Assembly: GCF_014736495.1 (NCBI RefSeq)
Contig: NZ_MDUX01000016.1
Location: 1-59,481, forward strand
Direction of reading: 5' to 3'
Source of the DNA: Candidatus Dactylopiibacterium carminicum
Lineage (GTDB): Bacteria > Pseudomonadota > Gammaproteobacteria > Burkholderiales > Rhodocyclaceae
DNA length: 59,481 nt
Part shown: one piece after another, positions 1 through 9,769 of the stretch
Position numbering within the stretch: the stretch's first letter is position 1
Layout of the letters: the number at the start of each line of letters is the position of its first letter
Position numbers and translations under genes: made by a program
Notes under the pieces: generated by a model
Told to the model about the DNA's origin: nothing
Database searches by the model: none
What the model saw: the letters and a program-made list of their open reading frames with translations, nothing else

Positions 1-71
1 GCTCGATGTGGGATTCGACTATGCATAGCGCTTGACGGCCAAGACGGTTGCTCAGACGCCATCAATGCCTA

Positions 72-1298
72 TCAGCGCAGGTTCACCAGGGTCTGCATGA
101 TCTGATCCTGGGTCTTGATCGATTGCGCGTTGGCCTGGTAATTGCGCTGAGCAGTGATCATGTTCACCAGTTCAGCTGTGAGATCGACGTTCGATTCCTC
201 GACGGCCCCGGCGGTCAGTTCCCCGAGGTTGCCGGAGTTCGGTGTGCCCACCAGCGGCTGCCCGGACGAGGGCGATTCGGCCCACAGGTTGCTCCCCAGC
301 GAGATCAACCCTTGGGCATTGGGGAAGTTGGCCAGCACGATCTGACCCAGATTGCGTGTCTGCCCGTTGCTGTAGCGTCCTTGGATAATGCCATCGCTGT
401 CGATCGTCACGCCGGACAGACGGCCGGAAGCGTAACCATCCTGAGTTTGCCGGTTCACACCGAAGGCACTGCCATATTGCGTACTGCCCGTCAGATCCAG
501 AGAGACATCGAAAGGCGTGGCCGCGCCAGTCGTCACGGCAAGCCCGGCAATGGTCAGCGGCATCGTGGTGGTGAGCTGGCCAGCAGTGTCAAAAGTCAGG
601 GCCGTAGGCGTGGCGGATGTGGCGCCACCGTCGAGCTGGGTATACATGTTCCAGCTGCCGGAACCTTGCGTCACGAAGTACAGGGTCATCAGATGGGAGT
701 TGCCCAGGCTGTCATAGACCGTGACGGAAGTCGATGAGTTGTAAGTGCTGGCATCCGGCGTCGTGGCACCGACAACCCACGGGTTGGCTGGAGCCGTCTT
801 GCGGGAGTCGAGGCTCAGCCCCATCTCGATGGAGGAGGTCTGTACCGGCATCAGGTCGGCCGTATCCACGTAGATGTCCTGCGGATTCGCCGGCAAGATC
901 GTACCGGTGGAATCGGCCGGATAACCTGTTAGGCGATACCCTTGCGAGTTGATGACGTAGCCGTTCTTATCGATCTGGAATTGACCATTGCGCGTATAGG
1001 CGATGGCACCATCCAGATTCATGCGGAAGAAGCCGCCACCATTGATGGCCACGTCCAGCGGATTGTTGGTCGGCGTGATGTTGCCCTGGTTGAAGGTCTG
1101 CGCGACCTTATTGACCGATGTACCGATACCGACCTGCAACCCGGCACTGGCACCGTTGAGCGCGGAAGCATACACATCGCCAAAGATCGTGCCGGACAGC
1201 TTGAAGCCGACGTTGGATGCGTTGGCCACGTTGTTGCTGATCACGTCGAGCGACTTGGAGGCGGCATTGAGCCCGCTGAGACCTTGTTGAAATGCCAT
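72..1298 (-). CDS. flgE: Flagellar hook protein FlgE
   Basis: Structural subunit of the flagellar hook, exported by the flagellar type III apparatus and polymerised on the rod. The 408-residue product opens with the rod/hook family N-terminus (MAFQQGLSGLNAASKSLD, then NNVANASNVGFK) and ends with the matching C-terminal helix (ESNVDLTAELVNMI, then QRNYQANAQSI), the two segments that pair in the hook core. Length is typical of short FlgE proteins. It is the last gene seen of flgB-C-D-E, 13 bases after flgD. The 71 bases beyond its stop hold no recognisable flgF start; flgF would be expected just outside the window. Confidence 0.95.
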   Translation of the reverse strand: MAFQQGLSGLNAASKSLDVISNNVANASNVGFKLSGTIFGDVYASALNGASAGLQVGIGTSVNKVAQTFNQGNITPTNNPLDVAINGGGFFRMNLDGAIAYTRNGQFQIDKNGYVINSQGYRLTGYPADSTGTILPANPQDIYVDTADLMPVQTSSIEMGLSLDSRKTAPANPWVVGATTPDASTYNSSTSVTVYDSLGNSHLMTLYFVTQGSGSWNMYTQLDGGATSATPTALTFDTAGQLTTTMPLTIAGLAVTTGAATPFDVSLDLTGSTQYGSAFGVNRQTQDGYASGRLSGVTIDSDGIIQGRYSNGQTRNLGQIVLANFPNAQGLISLGSNLWAESPSSGQPLVGTPNSGNLGELTAGAVEESNVDLTAELVNMITAQRNYQANAQSIKTQDQIMQTLVNLR

Positions 1299-1311
1299 GA
1301 TGAGCTCCTGA

Positions 1312-1980
1312 TTACAGAATCAGCTTGATATCGTTGAGCGAAACGCGTCCCAGACGCCCCACATCGACCAGGACTTCACTGCCCCCGGTCACCACACTGC
1401 CAACCGTCGCCAACTCGAGCGTGGAGGCCTTCACCTTGTCACCGTTGGAATACGCGGTAATCGTCATCTTGTAGGTACCATCAGCAACAGTCGTGCCTGC
1501 AGCGTTCTTGCCATCCCATACGAACTCGTGTGTTCCGGCATCCAGCGCTTCGTAATCCATGCGCTGGACCTCCAGACCGTTCGAGTCGGTGATGGTGATG
1601 GTGACCTGGTCGGCCCCAGATGCCAGTTCAAAGCCGCCGACACCCATCCCTTCATAGACCTGCACCTGATCCCCGGGCACCAGCACGGCATGCCCGATCA
1701 GTGCAGATGCCTGCAACGAATCATTCGATTGCAGCCTGTCCACCAGGCTTGTCAGCGTGGTGTTCAGGTTGGTCACCCCTTCCACAGTACTGATCTGTGC
1801 AAGCTGCGAAGTCATTTCCGCGCTTTCCATCGGGCTCAGAGGATCCTGGTTCTTGAGCTGAGCAGTCAGCAGCGTCAGGAAACGGGTCTGCACCTCATCC
1901 GCGGCACTTGCCTTGGTGGTGGTGCGGCTGCTGTTAATCGAGGAATAGATATCCGTCGAGGTATTGGTAGTAACGGCCAT
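1312..1980 (-). CDS. flgD: Flagellar hook capping/assembly protein FlgD
   Basis: Scaffold that caps the growing hook and lets FlgE subunits assemble. The 222-residue product has the conserved N-terminal block (FLTLLTAQLKNQDPLSPMES, then EMTSQLAQISTVEGV) and a C-terminal FlgD Ig-like region containing WDGKNAAGTTVADGTYKMTI. It lies between flgC and flgE in the usual order on the same strand with short gaps, so co-transcription is likely. Confidence 0.95.
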   Translation of the reverse strand: MAVTTNTSTDIYSSINSSRTTTKASAADEVQTRFLTLLTAQLKNQDPLSPMESAEMTSQLAQISTVEGVTNLNTTLTSLVDRLQSNDSLQASALIGHAVLVPGDQVQVYEGMGVGGFELASGADQVTITITDSNGLEVQRMDYEALDAGTHEFVWDGKNAAGTTVADGTYKMTITAYSNGDKVKASTLELATVGSVVTGGSEVLVDVGRLGRVSLNDIKLIL

Positions 1981-2005
1981 GTCAGATACTCCCGATCATT
2001 TGCTA

Positions 2006-2410
2006 TCAGCTCTGCCCGATGGTCAGAGTCTTCTGCATCAAAGTCCGCGCAGTCGTCATCACTTCTGCGTTGTTCTGGTAAGCACGCGACGCCGAAATCA
2101 TGTTGACCATCTCTTCGACGGCATCAACGTTAGAGAGCGTCACGTAACCCTCTGCATTCGCCACGGGGCTCTTCGGGTCATAGACCAGCCTGCCGGGTGC
2201 AGCGCTCTCGACGATCTGCTTCACCCGCACGCCCTGCCCGCTGTCTCCCATCGGCACCGCCTGGAAAACGACCTGCTTGGCTCTGTATGGCTGCCCGTCC
2301 GGCCCTAGCGCGCTCTCCACGTTGGCCAGATTGCTGGCGGTGGTGTTCAAACGCACGGACTGGGCGTTGAGTGCGGAACCGGCAATCTGGAAGACATTGA
2401 GCATGCTCAT
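2006..2410 (-). CDS. flgC: Flagellar basal-body rod protein FlgC
   Basis: Proximal rod subunit. The 134-residue protein has the rod-family N-terminus ([18 protein letters not shown], then [11 protein letters not shown]) and the C-terminal motif [20 protein letters not shown] typical of FlgC. ATG GTn-type alternatives exist at the third codon, so the start could be two residues later. It sits 13 bases downstream of flgB in the flgB-C-D-E operon. Confidence 0.95.
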   Translation of the reverse strand: MSMLNVFQIAGSALNAQSVRLNTTASNLANVESALGPDGQPYRAKQVVFQAVPMGDSGQGVRVKQIVESAAPGRLVYDPKSPVANAEGYVTLSNVDAVEEMVNMISASRAYQNNAEVMTTARTLMQKTLTIGQS

Positions 2411-2423
2411 GATCAGTCTCCGC

Positions 2424-2828
2424 TTACTGTCCGCTGATGGCCTGCTGCATGGTGCGCAGCAAACCGTTGATAAACGTCAGGCTGGCTTCGTACTGCAACG
2501 CGTTTTCAGCAAAGGCCGCACGCTCTGTATCCATATTGACCGTATTGCCGTCCACGCTGGACTGCAGTTCTCCGCGATATAGCGGAGCGCTAGAACCATC
2601 TTCGGCTCCCCGCCCGGAAATATGGCGTTCAGAAGTATTTGCCAGTTGCAGTGGGCCGGTACGCCCCGCCATGACCTGATTCAGGGAAGAGCGGAAATCG
2701 ATGTCCCTGGCCTTGTAGTTGGGCGTATCAGCATTTGCGATGTTCGCAGCCAGGACTTCCTGGCGCTGGGCACGCAGATTCAGTGCCGTCTGGTGAAAGC
2801 GCAATGCGTTGTCGAGCTGGACGTTCAT
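2424..2828 (-). CDS. flgB: Flagellar basal-body rod protein FlgB
   Basis: Proximal rod subunit and first gene of flgB-C-D-E. I chose the ATG at 2828, preceded by a GTGGAGAAG ribosome-binding site, because it gives the family N-terminus [20 protein letters not shown]; the longer open frame adds 16 unrelated residues. The product is 134 residues and contains [17 protein letters not shown] and a C-terminal [20 protein letters not shown], both typical. It is divergent from flgA across about 290 bases carrying a dyad shared with other flagellar promoters. Confidence 0.95.
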   Translation of the reverse strand: MNVQLDNALRFHQTALNLRAQRQEVLAANIANADTPNYKARDIDFRSSLNQVMAGRTGPLQLANTSERHISGRGAEDGSSAPLYRGELQSSVDGNTVNMDTERAAFAENALQYEASLTFINGLLRTMQQAISGQ

Positions 2829-2960
2829 CTTCTCCACTCCACTCAAAATTTCCTCAAACAGGACCGCCGCACCCATCGCGCCATCTCCAGATTCCCTGGC
2901 GCTCTCTTTGCAGCTTCCGTGCCATGCATGCTAAGACCGCAAAACCAGGCACGAGAGAGC

Positions 2961-2991
2961 GATAAAGCGGCAAAACGCCCGCCAATCCGGC
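2961..2991. promoter_or_regulatory. FlhDC-box-like dyad between flgB and flgA
   Basis: Two imperfect inverted half-sites, GATAAAGCG and CGCCAATCCGGC, separated by GCAAAACGCC. The same layout, with an AAAAC core and a CCGG outer end, occurs upstream of flhF and flhB in this window. Half-site ends of the form RCG, then 10-12 bases, then CGY match the known FlhD4C2 box architecture. Binding is inferred, not shown. A second palindrome, CGGCAAGCCTTGCCG, lies at 3020-3034. Confidence 0.55.
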
Positions 2992-3120
2992 AAAGCACGC
3001 CCAAAGGAAAAAGATTCGCCGGCAAGCCTTGCCGCCCCATTCGTCCATTGCCGCAAGCCGCACATCCCCAAGTGGGCATGGAGCCAGCTATCCTTCCTGT
3101 TCTTGTTTGGACGTCATCCC

Positions 3121-3798
3121 ATGAAGTCGCGCCTTATCCTCTGCTGTCTGCCCCTCCTGCTTCACACTGCCATGGCCAGCGCAGACGACGCGTTCGCCGA
3201 GGTAGCACGCGCCTTTCTCGAACGCCAGACAAACGAATACCCAGGCACAGTCACCATCCAATTGAGCCCGACTCCGGAGCTCGCGCGCGGAACCCCCTGT
3301 CGCCGGTGGCAGGCCAGCCTGCCGCCAGGCGTGCGTGCCTGGGGGCGCTTCTCGCTGTCCATGCGCTGTACGACAGGCGCCACGCGTTCCCTCTATCTCG
3401 CTGTTGAAGTTCGCGTAGCGGGCGACTATCTGGTCACGGCCCGCCCAGTCAGCAATGGTCAGGTTCTCGGCAATGAAGACCTCACCACCGCGCACGGAGA
3501 GCTGACGGAACTGCCAGGCAATGCAATCTTCTCCATGCAGGAAGCCATCGGCCGCCATACTGCACTGGCCTTGCCAGCAGGCAGGGCACTGCAAGGCAAT
3601 CATCTGCGCCCCCTGACGCTGATTCGCGCAGGCGACACCGTCTTCCTGCGTACCTCCGGCCAGGGTTTCAGCGTGAGCAACGAGGGGCGTGCCCTGAATG
3701 CCGCAGGGCCCGGACAAACGGTACGCGTGCGTCTCTCCAGCGGACGCATCATCACGGCCATCGCAAGTGAGCCGGGCGTTGCAGAGGTTCCGCATTGA
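3121..3798 (+). CDS. flgA: Flagellar P-ring assembly chaperone FlgA
   Basis: Periplasmic chaperone for P-ring (FlgI) assembly. Starting at the ATG at 3121, the 225-residue product begins with a clear Sec signal peptide (MKSRLILCCLPLLLHTAMAS, cut near A/DDAF). The C-terminal half carries the SAF-like domain with RPVSNGQVLGNEDLTTAHGE and a terminal block AGPGQTVRVRLSSGRII typical of FlgA. A TTG six codons upstream extends the frame but would break the signal peptide. It is divergent from flgB, as in many proteobacteria. Confidence 0.92.
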   Translation: MKSRLILCCLPLLLHTAMASADDAFAEVARAFLERQTNEYPGTVTIQLSPTPELARGTPCRRWQASLPPGVRAWGRFSLSMRCTTGATRSLYLAVEVRVAGDYLVTARPVSNGQVLGNEDLTTAHGELTELPGNAIFSMQEAIGRHTALALPAGRALQGNHLRPLTLIRAGDTVFLRTSGQGFSVSNEGRALNAAGPGQTVRVRLSSGRIITAIASEPGVAEVPH

Positions 3799-3872
3799 CG
3801 ATGGCATTCAAGTACAAAACTCAATCGCCGTAAATTGAGCCATAGTTGCTTGAGTGCATGCGGAAAAACCCC

Positions 3873-3899
3873 TAAAGTTTTCCCATACGGCTCCGATAA
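3873..3899 (+). promoter_or_regulatory. FliA (sigma-28) promoter of flgMN
   Basis: TAAA at 3873-3876, a 15-base spacer and TCCGATAA at 3892-3899, which matches the consensus TAAA-N15-GCCGATAA at all but one base. Start of transcription is predicted near 3906, about 75 bases before flgM. A small hairpin (AAGGAA, CATAAA loop, TTCCTT) at 3908-3925 lies in the predicted leader. Confidence 0.85.
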
Positions 3900-3979
3900 G
3901 GCAGCTGAAGGAACATAAATTCCTTATAAAACAAAAAGCTTTGCCGGTTTATTGACCATCCGAGCCGAAGGAAAACGCC

Positions 3980-4282
3980 GTGAAAATCGAAACCAATGTG
4001 AAGTCGCCCGGATCGGTGACGAGCGAGCCAAGGGCCCGCCCGACACGTGATGCCGCGCCTACTGCCAGCAATGGCTCCCAGGTCCAGCTGTCCTCGTTCG
4101 CCAGCCATCTGCAGAAACTTGAACAGACCATCGCCGACACGCCGGTAGTGGACAGTGGCAAGGTGCAGGAGATCAAGGAAGCCATCACGCAAGGCCAGTT
4201 CCGTGTCAATCCGGAAAAAGTGGCAGATGGCTTGCTCGACAGCGTCCGTCAGATGCTCTCGGCCCAAGTTCCGAGCACGTAA
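3980..4282 (+). CDS. flgM: Anti-sigma-28 factor FlgM
   Basis: Holds FliA inactive in the cytoplasm until the hook is complete and FlgM is exported. The 100-residue product begins at a GTG behind GAAGGAAAA and has the FlgM C-terminal helix pattern (VVDSGKVQEIKEAITQGQFR, then VNPEKVADGLLDSV). The N-terminal half is polar and low in order, as expected of an export substrate. It is driven by a near-consensus FliA promoter, giving the usual feedback loop, and is followed two bases later by flgN. Confidence 0.93.
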   Translation: MKIETNVKSPGSVTSEPRARPTRDAAPTASNGSQVQLSSFASHLQKLEQTIADTPVVDSGKVQEIKEAITQGQFRVNPEKVADGLLDSVRQMLSAQVPST

Positions 4283-4284
4283 CT

Positions 4285-4755
4285 TTGGCTGACCGCAACG
4301 CCCTGCGCACCCGCTTACTCAGCTTGCTGGTTGCCGAAACTCGGCAGCTGGGCGAATTTGCGCAGTTGCTTGAGCGCGAGCAACAAATACTTGGGCAGCG
4401 CGATGTGGAGCCGTTGTTCGCAATTTCCGAAGAAAAGAATCGATTTGCGCGCCAGTTCCAGCAGTTCGCGGACAGCCGCACGGCTGTATTGACCCAGGCC
4501 GGGGTCGAGGCAAGCCGCGAAGGCGTGGAAAGCTTGCTGGATGAGGCAGACCTGCCCGCATGGCAGACTTATCTTGAGTTGGCCATTCGTGCTCGCAACC
4601 TGAACGAAACCAACGGTCTGATCCTCACGCAACGCTTGGCCCACAACCATCAGGCGCTAGCCATTCTCATGGCCCACTCAGACCAGCCGACTGTCTATGG
4701 CCCGGATGGCGCTTCCCGCACCCGCCCCGGATCGCGCTCCCTCGGCAGTTATTGA
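4285..4755 (+). CDS. flgN: Flagellar export chaperone FlgN
   Basis: Cytoplasmic chaperone for the hook-filament junction proteins FlgK and FlgL. The start is TTG at 4285, two bases after the flgM stop, so translation is probably coupled. The 156 residues are mostly helical with FlgN features (LLVAETRQLGEFAQLLEREQ near the N-terminus; NETNGLILTQRLAHNHQAL near the C-terminus). Its last seven bases overlap the end of motD on the opposite strand. Confidence 0.88.
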   Translation: MADRNALRTRLLSLLVAETRQLGEFAQLLEREQQILGQRDVEPLFAISEEKNRFARQFQQFADSRTAVLTQAGVEASREGVESLLDEADLPAWQTYLELAIRARNLNETNGLILTQRLAHNHQALAILMAHSDQPTVYGPDGASRTRPGSRSLGSY

Positions 4756-5639
4756 GGCTGACTTCCAGCCGGCACCAATCTGATATTGGATGGCGTGCCC
4801 AACGCACCATCAGCATCTCGCACCCGTAACGGAGTTTCGGGGATCGTTGCTGATTGCGCCGAAGGTGTTGCCGCCAATTCCATTTCAGGCAGCATGGACT
4901 CCACTAGGATGGTCACGCGCTTGTTGCGTGCCCGTCCTTCTGCCAATGCGTTATCCGCCACCGGGCGCTGGTCTGCATAGCCCGCCGCGGTCAATCGCCC
5001 GGGGTTGACGCCAGCAGCCACAAACAGCCTGACCACGCTGGACGCACGCACAGCCGAAAGCTCCCAGTTGGAAGGGAAAAGCGCCGTGTTGATGGGCAGA
5101 CTGTCGGTATGCCCCTCCACCTTGATCGGAAATCCTCCCTGCGCCAGCACTCCCGCCACGGCATACAGCGCACGCGAAGCATCAGCACCAAGCTGCGCTT
5201 CTGCGGGCGCGAATAGCGCACTGGCGTTGATCTCGATGGAAATACCGTTGACGCCCTCTGTCACGCGTACCTGCCCACCGCGAACCAATGGCTCAAGCAC
5301 ACGTCGGACCTCATCAGCCATATTGCGCATGCGCTGAAGCATCTCAGCCTTGCGTGCCTCCAGCCGGGGATCCGGGCGAACCTGCACTTGTGGTGCTATC
5401 GCGGCAATCGGCGTAGCCCCTGGCCGTGGAGGCGGAGAGATCGGCAATGCGGTTTCATTATCGACCGCACGGAAGGCCTGAACCAGAGAGTCGGACAAGA
5501 CACGATATTTACCCTCGTTGACCGAGCTGATCGCATACATGACGACAAAGAAGGCAAACAACAGGGTAATGAAGTCTGCATAAGAGACCAGCCAGCGTTC
5601 GTGGTTGTCGTGCTCTTCCTCATGGCGACGTCTGCCCAT
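4749..5639 (-). CDS. motD: Flagellar motor stator protein MotD (MotB family)
   Basis: Peptidoglycan-anchored stator half that pairs with MotC. The 296-residue product has a short charged N-terminus, one membrane segment (about residues 20-41, YADFITLLFAFFVVMYAISS) with the proton-channel Asp at position 22, a proline-rich linker, and an OmpA-like domain (VEGHTDSLPINT, NWELSAVRASSVVRLF). The HEEEHDNHERW start and short linker are typical of MotD. Unlike the usual motC-motD pair it stands alone; motC is about 29 kb away. Upstream, GCCGATAG (5665-5658) resembles a FliA -10 but lacks the -35. Confidence 0.92.
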   Translation of the reverse strand: MGRRRHEEEHDNHERWLVSYADFITLLFAFFVVMYAISSVNEGKYRVLSDSLVQAFRAVDNETALPISPPPRPGATPIAAIAPQVQVRPDPRLEARKAEMLQRMRNMADEVRRVLEPLVRGGQVRVTEGVNGISIEINASALFAPAEAQLGADASRALYAVAGVLAQGGFPIKVEGHTDSLPINTALFPSNWELSAVRASSVVRLFVAAGVNPGRLTAAGYADQRPVADNALAEGRARNKRVTILVESMLPEMELAATPSAQSATIPETPLRVRDADGALGTPSNIRLVPAGSQPQ

Positions 5640-5735
5640 GGCACTGCCTCTCCCTGTCTATCGGCATCCTGTACCGCCCTGCTGGGCCGCATGAAGAGTC
5701 AACGGACACATGCCGCCTGGCTTGAGCCAACGAAA

Positions 5736-5756
5736 CGGCCGGCTACTCGCCGGCCG
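5736..5756 (-). terminator. Hairpin after dapB
   Basis: A perfect stem CGGCCGGC / GCCGGCCG with a 5-base loop, followed on the minus strand by TTTCGTT. It lies 25 bases past the dapB stop and separates dapB from motD, so motD probably has its own promoter. Confidence 0.65.
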
Positions 5757-5781
5757 AATCCATCGTCAGCAGAACTTGACC

Positions 5782-6606
<825 letters not shown>

Positions 6607-7020
6607 TCAGCCCTGAGGGCTGTCGATGTCGATCACACGCGGCAGCGAGGCAGGATCAGGCTCCTTGGGCAGAGCACCGGCTTCCACGCGATCAAGCTTG
6701 CCGGCAACGAAGAACACGCTGGTTCTGCGATGTTCTTCCTGACCTCGCCCCGGAGAGAACTGGTAGACATAGTCCCAACGGTCAGCATGGAAGATATCGA
6801 CAAGCATGGGAGAACCCATGACAAAACGCACCTGATCCTGGGTCATCCCTGGCTGCAGCTGGTCTATCGAATGCTGGCTGACGTAGTTACCCTGACGGAC
6901 ATCGATACGGAAGGGGCGGATCACGCTGGTCACGGCCTGGGAGGAGCAACCGGCAATGCCCCCAAGGGCAAGTGCCAGAGTGGCAAGCCGCATACGACTG
7001 GAATTCTTGAAGAAGGTCAT
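6607..7020 (-). CDS. bamE: Outer-membrane assembly lipoprotein BamE
   Basis: Small lipoprotein of the BAM complex that inserts beta-barrel proteins in the outer membrane. From the ATG at 7020 the product is 137 residues, with a lipoprotein signal ending in the lipobox IAGC (Cys25). The SmpA/OmlA fold motifs follow: QGNYVSQHSIDQLQPGMTQD, then VRFVMGSPMLVDIFH and RWDYVYQFSPG. The longer frame to 7176 would bury the signal peptide and is rejected. It is divergent from fur across about 120 bases, a common arrangement. Confidence 0.95.
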   Translation of the reverse strand: MTFFKNSSRMRLATLALALGGIAGCSSQAVTSVIRPFRIDVRQGNYVSQHSIDQLQPGMTQDQVRFVMGSPMLVDIFHADRWDYVYQFSPGRGQEEHRRTSVFFVAGKLDRVEAGALPKEPDPASLPRVIDIDSPQG

Positions 7021-7141
7021 CGGATGATGTTCGGAGACAATCGAAACAAGGCTTGACGACAGCCATCCATGTGCCGGCCCGCGTTCCACAAGCCGGCCCC
7101 AGACTATATCATACGGCCCACGCCCCAAGTCCGGAGACACA

Positions 7142-7588
7142 ATGCCTACCACCAGCCTCAAAAAGTCCGGCCTCAAGACTACGATGCCGCGCCTGAAGAT
7201 CCTGGACCTGTTCCAGCGTACAAGGGAGCGCCATCTCTCGGCCGAAGATGTCTATCGTCAGTTGCTGTCCGAAGAGATGGACGTCGGCCTGGCCACCATC
7301 TACCGCGTGCTCACGCAATTCGAGCAGGCGGGGATTCTCAAGCGCCATCATTTCGAAACCGGCAAAGCCGTGTTCGAACTGGATCAGGGCGATCATCACG
7401 ACCACATCATCTGCATCAACTGCGGCCGAGCGGTGGAGTTCTATGATCCTCAGATCGAAGCCCGACAGAACGCCGTAGCCGAAGCCAATGGCTTCAAGCT
7501 GCGCGAACACGCGATGTATCTGTACGCCGAGTGCACTACGCCAGACTGTCCTAACCGCTCCGCGGCCAGCAAGAAAGCTGGCGGCTGA
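7142..7588 (+). CDS. fur: Ferric uptake regulator Fur
   Basis: Iron-responsive repressor. The 148-residue product has the winged-helix DNA-binding region ([10 protein letters not shown], then [17 protein letters not shown]), the metal-site block HHDH at 85-88, and two Cys pairs (C91/C94 and C131/C136) for structural zinc. Length and spacing match Fur rather than Zur or PerR. The divergent bamE gene is its usual neighbour in beta- and gammaproteobacteria. A TATATC hexamer near 7116 could be its -10 element. Confidence 0.96.
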   Translation: MPTTSLKKSGLKTTMPRLKILDLFQRTRERHLSAEDVYRQLLSEEMDVGLATIYRVLTQFEQAGILKRHHFETGKAVFELDQGDHHDHIICINCGRAVEFYDPQIEARQNAVAEANGFKLREHAMYLYAECTTPDCPNRSAASKKAGG

Positions 7589-7598
7589 CTCCCTCCCC

Positions 7599-7622
7599 GG
7601 CGGCCCAGGCCGCCTTTCTTTT
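7599..7622 (+). terminator. Terminator after fur
   Basis: GGCGGCC, CA loop, GGCCGCC followed by a T-rich tract (TTTCTTTT). It lies 11 bases after the fur stop and 15 bases before the next gene. Confidence 0.8.
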
Positions 7623-7636
7623 GTCGAAAGCCCCGC

Positions 7637-8506
7637 ATGAGCCAAGCAAGTCCTGCTTTTCCCTTTTCCGTCGACCTCACCGGCAAGGTAGCTGTGGTCA
7701 CCGGCGGAGCCGGCATCCTCGGCGCCGCCATGTGCCGCGCTCTGGCGGCCAGCGGTGCCAGCATCGCAATCATCGGCCGCGATCAGGCCAAAGCCCAGCG
7801 TCTGGCTGATGAAATCGAAGGCAAGGGCGGCAAAGCCAAAGGCTATTCATGCAACGTGCTTGATCGTGTGGCACTCGAGCAGACAGCGGCCGCCATTGCG
7901 GCTGATCTGGGCCCGTGCGACATCCTCATCAACGGCGCCGGCGGCAATCACCCCAAGGGAGTCACCGGTCAGGAATATTTCGATGCAGCCACGGCCGGCA
8001 ATAGCCCCGAGCAATCCAGCTTCTTTGATCTGGGTATGGAGGGCTTTGAATTCGTGTTCGACCTCAACCTGATGGGCACCGTACTCCCCAGTCAGGTCTT
8101 CGCACGGCAAATGCTCGGCCGCAGCGGCTGCAGCATCATCAACATCTCGTCGATGTCGGCATTCCGCCCGTTGACCAAAGTGGCTGCTTACAGCGGAGCC
8201 AAGGCGGCCGTCAGCAATTTCACGCAGTGGCTGGCGGTACACCTGGGGCAGTCCGGCATCCGCGTAAATGCCATCGCCCCCGGCTTTTTCATCACTGAGC
8301 AGAATCGCGAACTGATGCTGGAAAAGGATGGTAACTACACACCACGCGCGCAAAAAGTCATCACACAGACACCGATGCGCCGCTTTGGCGAGGCCGACGA
8401 ACTCATCGGCGCCCTGCTATGGCTGGCCGAGTCCCGAGCGTCGGGCTTCGTCACCGGTTCCATCATCGCCGTGGACGGTGGCTTCTCGGCCTATTCCGGC
8501 GTCTGA
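7637..8506 (+). CDS. Short-chain dehydrogenase, probable D-mannonate/fructuronate oxidoreductase type
   Basis: NAD(P)-dependent oxidoreductase of the classical short-chain family, 289 residues. Visible motifs are the cofactor loop TGGAGILG (22-29), NGAGGNHP (99-106), Ser171/172 in NISSMS, and the catalytic YSGAK (Tyr185, Lys189). The GGNHP variant and the long insert after it (about 107-135) resemble the YjmF/UxuB-type hexuronate enzymes. Substrate assignment is inference; no uronate genes lie nearby. It follows the fur terminator closely, so it probably has its own weak promoter or depends on read-through. Confidence 0.75.
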   Translation: MSQASPAFPFSVDLTGKVAVVTGGAGILGAAMCRALAASGASIAIIGRDQAKAQRLADEIEGKGGKAKGYSCNVLDRVALEQTAAAIAADLGPCDILINGAGGNHPKGVTGQEYFDAATAGNSPEQSSFFDLGMEGFEFVFDLNLMGTVLPSQVFARQMLGRSGCSIINISSMSAFRPLTKVAAYSGAKAAVSNFTQWLAVHLGQSGIRVNAIAPGFFITEQNRELMLEKDGNYTPRAQKVITQTPMRRFGEADELIGALLWLAESRASGFVTGSIIAVDGGFSAYSGV

Positions 8507-8516
8507 CTCCTTCTGC

Positions 8517-8978
8517 TTACCCTTCGCTCACAGCCGTGCCTGATATGCGCACGGCTTCCACCCCCCTACGCGCCAGTTCATCAGCGCGCTCGTTCTCTGC
8601 ATGGCCTGCATGACCGCGCACCCAGATCCACTCGATCTGATGGCGTGCAGCCTCGGCATCCAGCGTTCGCCACAGATCTTCGTTCTTCACCGGCGATTTG
8701 TCCGCTGTCTTCCAGCCACGCTTCTTCCAGCCGTGAATCCACTCGGTCATGCCTTTCTGCACATACTGCGAATCAGTGTGCAGGCGAACCTGCACCGGAC
8801 GTTTGAGTGCTGCCAGGGCACGAATTACTGCCAACATTTCCATGCGGTTATTGGTGGTGGCAGGCTCGCCGCCCCACAACTCTCGTTCGTGGCCTCCAGC
8901 CCGCAGAATGGCGCCCCAACCGCCCGGTCCGGGGTTTCCCGAGCAGGCTCCATCGGTAAATATCTCGATCTGATCCAT
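8517..8978 (-). CDS. rnhA: Ribonuclease HI
   Basis: Cuts the RNA strand of RNA-DNA hybrids. The 153-residue product carries the four acidic metal ligands in context: Asp9 ([16 protein letters not shown]), Glu47 (NRMEMLAVI), Asp69 (LHTDSQYV) and the C-terminal Asp in [11 protein letters not shown], plus HAGHAENE. It is 35 bases downstream of the methyltransferase gene; the trio rnhA, this methyltransferase and gloB is also found together in E. coli. Confidence 0.97.
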   Translation of the reverse strand: MDQIEIFTDGACSGNPGPGGWGAILRAGGHERELWGGEPATTNNRMEMLAVIRALAALKRPVQVRLHTDSQYVQKGMTEWIHGWKKRGWKTADKSPVKNEDLWRTLDAEAARHQIEWIWVRGHAGHAENERADELARRGVEAVRISGTAVSEG

Positions 8979-9013
8979 CTGATTCCAACATGGAATGATT
9001 GAGGTCGACGCAC

Positions 9014-9745
9014 TCAGTTGCGCCGGACCTTGTGTGCTACCGGCACCATGGCCTTGCGTCGCTTACCGTTACGCCAGGCTGGCGTGATCAAGCGCATTCC
9101 CTGCACGCGCTTGACGGCATGCATCACGTAAGCGCCTCCTGCAAAGGGCCAGGCCCAGGTACCGACAGCCTCCATGAACGCCCAGCGGCGCAGCCAGTGC
9201 TCCGTCCTCACCGGCGGTGCGTAACAGCCTACACGGCTGCTGCGCAGCTCGAAGCCCAGCAGGCTGAACCAGTCCCGCAAGCGCACGGTGGACAGGTATT
9301 GCCCACTCCAGGGCGCCTCGCCCAAATTGCCGGCCAAGGCTCGCCGCACGCCCCAAAGACTGAAAGGGTTGAATCCTGTGATCACGACCTGCCCTTCCGG
9401 CAACAGGATACGCTCTACTTCGCGCAACACCTGATGCGGATGCGAGGAGAACTCCAGCACATGCGGCAGCACCACCAGATCCAGACTCTGTGTGGCAAAC
9501 GGCAATTCCTCGACCGCCGCCAGCACCGCAACGCCCCGACATTGATCGCCGAAGCCGGCACGCAACCGGTAACGCATGCGGTTCGCGCGCAGATAGTCGA
9601 CGTCACACAGGCCCACCTGCAACGCGTTGAAGCCGAACATGTCAGCTACCAGCAGATCGACCTGTTGCTGTTCCCAGCCCAACAGATAACGCCCTCGCGG
9701 TGAATCCACCCAGGGCAGACAGAATGGTGAATGCGCCTCGTGCAT
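9014..9745 (-). CDS. SAM-dependent methyltransferase, YafS-like
   Basis: Class I methyltransferase domain protein of 243 residues. The SAM region is less canonical at motif I but later motifs are clear: [20 protein letters not shown], then [20 protein letters not shown] and FSLWGVRR. Proteins of this type sit between rnhA and gloB in E. coli (yafS), and the same order occurs here with gloB divergent 24 bases away. The substrate is unknown. The N-terminal [14 protein letters not shown] segment is a family hallmark. Confidence 0.85.
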   Translation of the reverse strand: MHEAHSPFCLPWVDSPRGRYLLGWEQQQVDLLVADMFGFNALQVGLCDVDYLRANRMRYRLRAGFGDQCRGVAVLAAVEELPFATQSLDLVVLPHVLEFSSHPHQVLREVERILLPEGQVVITGFNPFSLWGVRRALAGNLGEAPWSGQYLSTVRLRDWFSLLGFELRSSRVGCYAPPVRTEHWLRRWAFMEAVGTWAWPFAGGAYVMHAVKRVQGMRLITPAWRNGKRRKAMVPVAHKVRRN

Positions 9746-9769
9746 ACGACTTGGCCTAGAATCCGGGAC

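Noticed and set aside
1..71. Possible start of flgF on the minus strand (ATG at 62).
   Set aside because: The predicted residues do not match the FlgF N-terminus and no ribosome-binding site is present.
2829..3120. Sigma-54 promoter of GG-N10-GC type in the flagellar intergenic regions.
   Set aside because: The GGCAAGCCTTGC palindromes have only eight bases between GG and GC; spacing is wrong.
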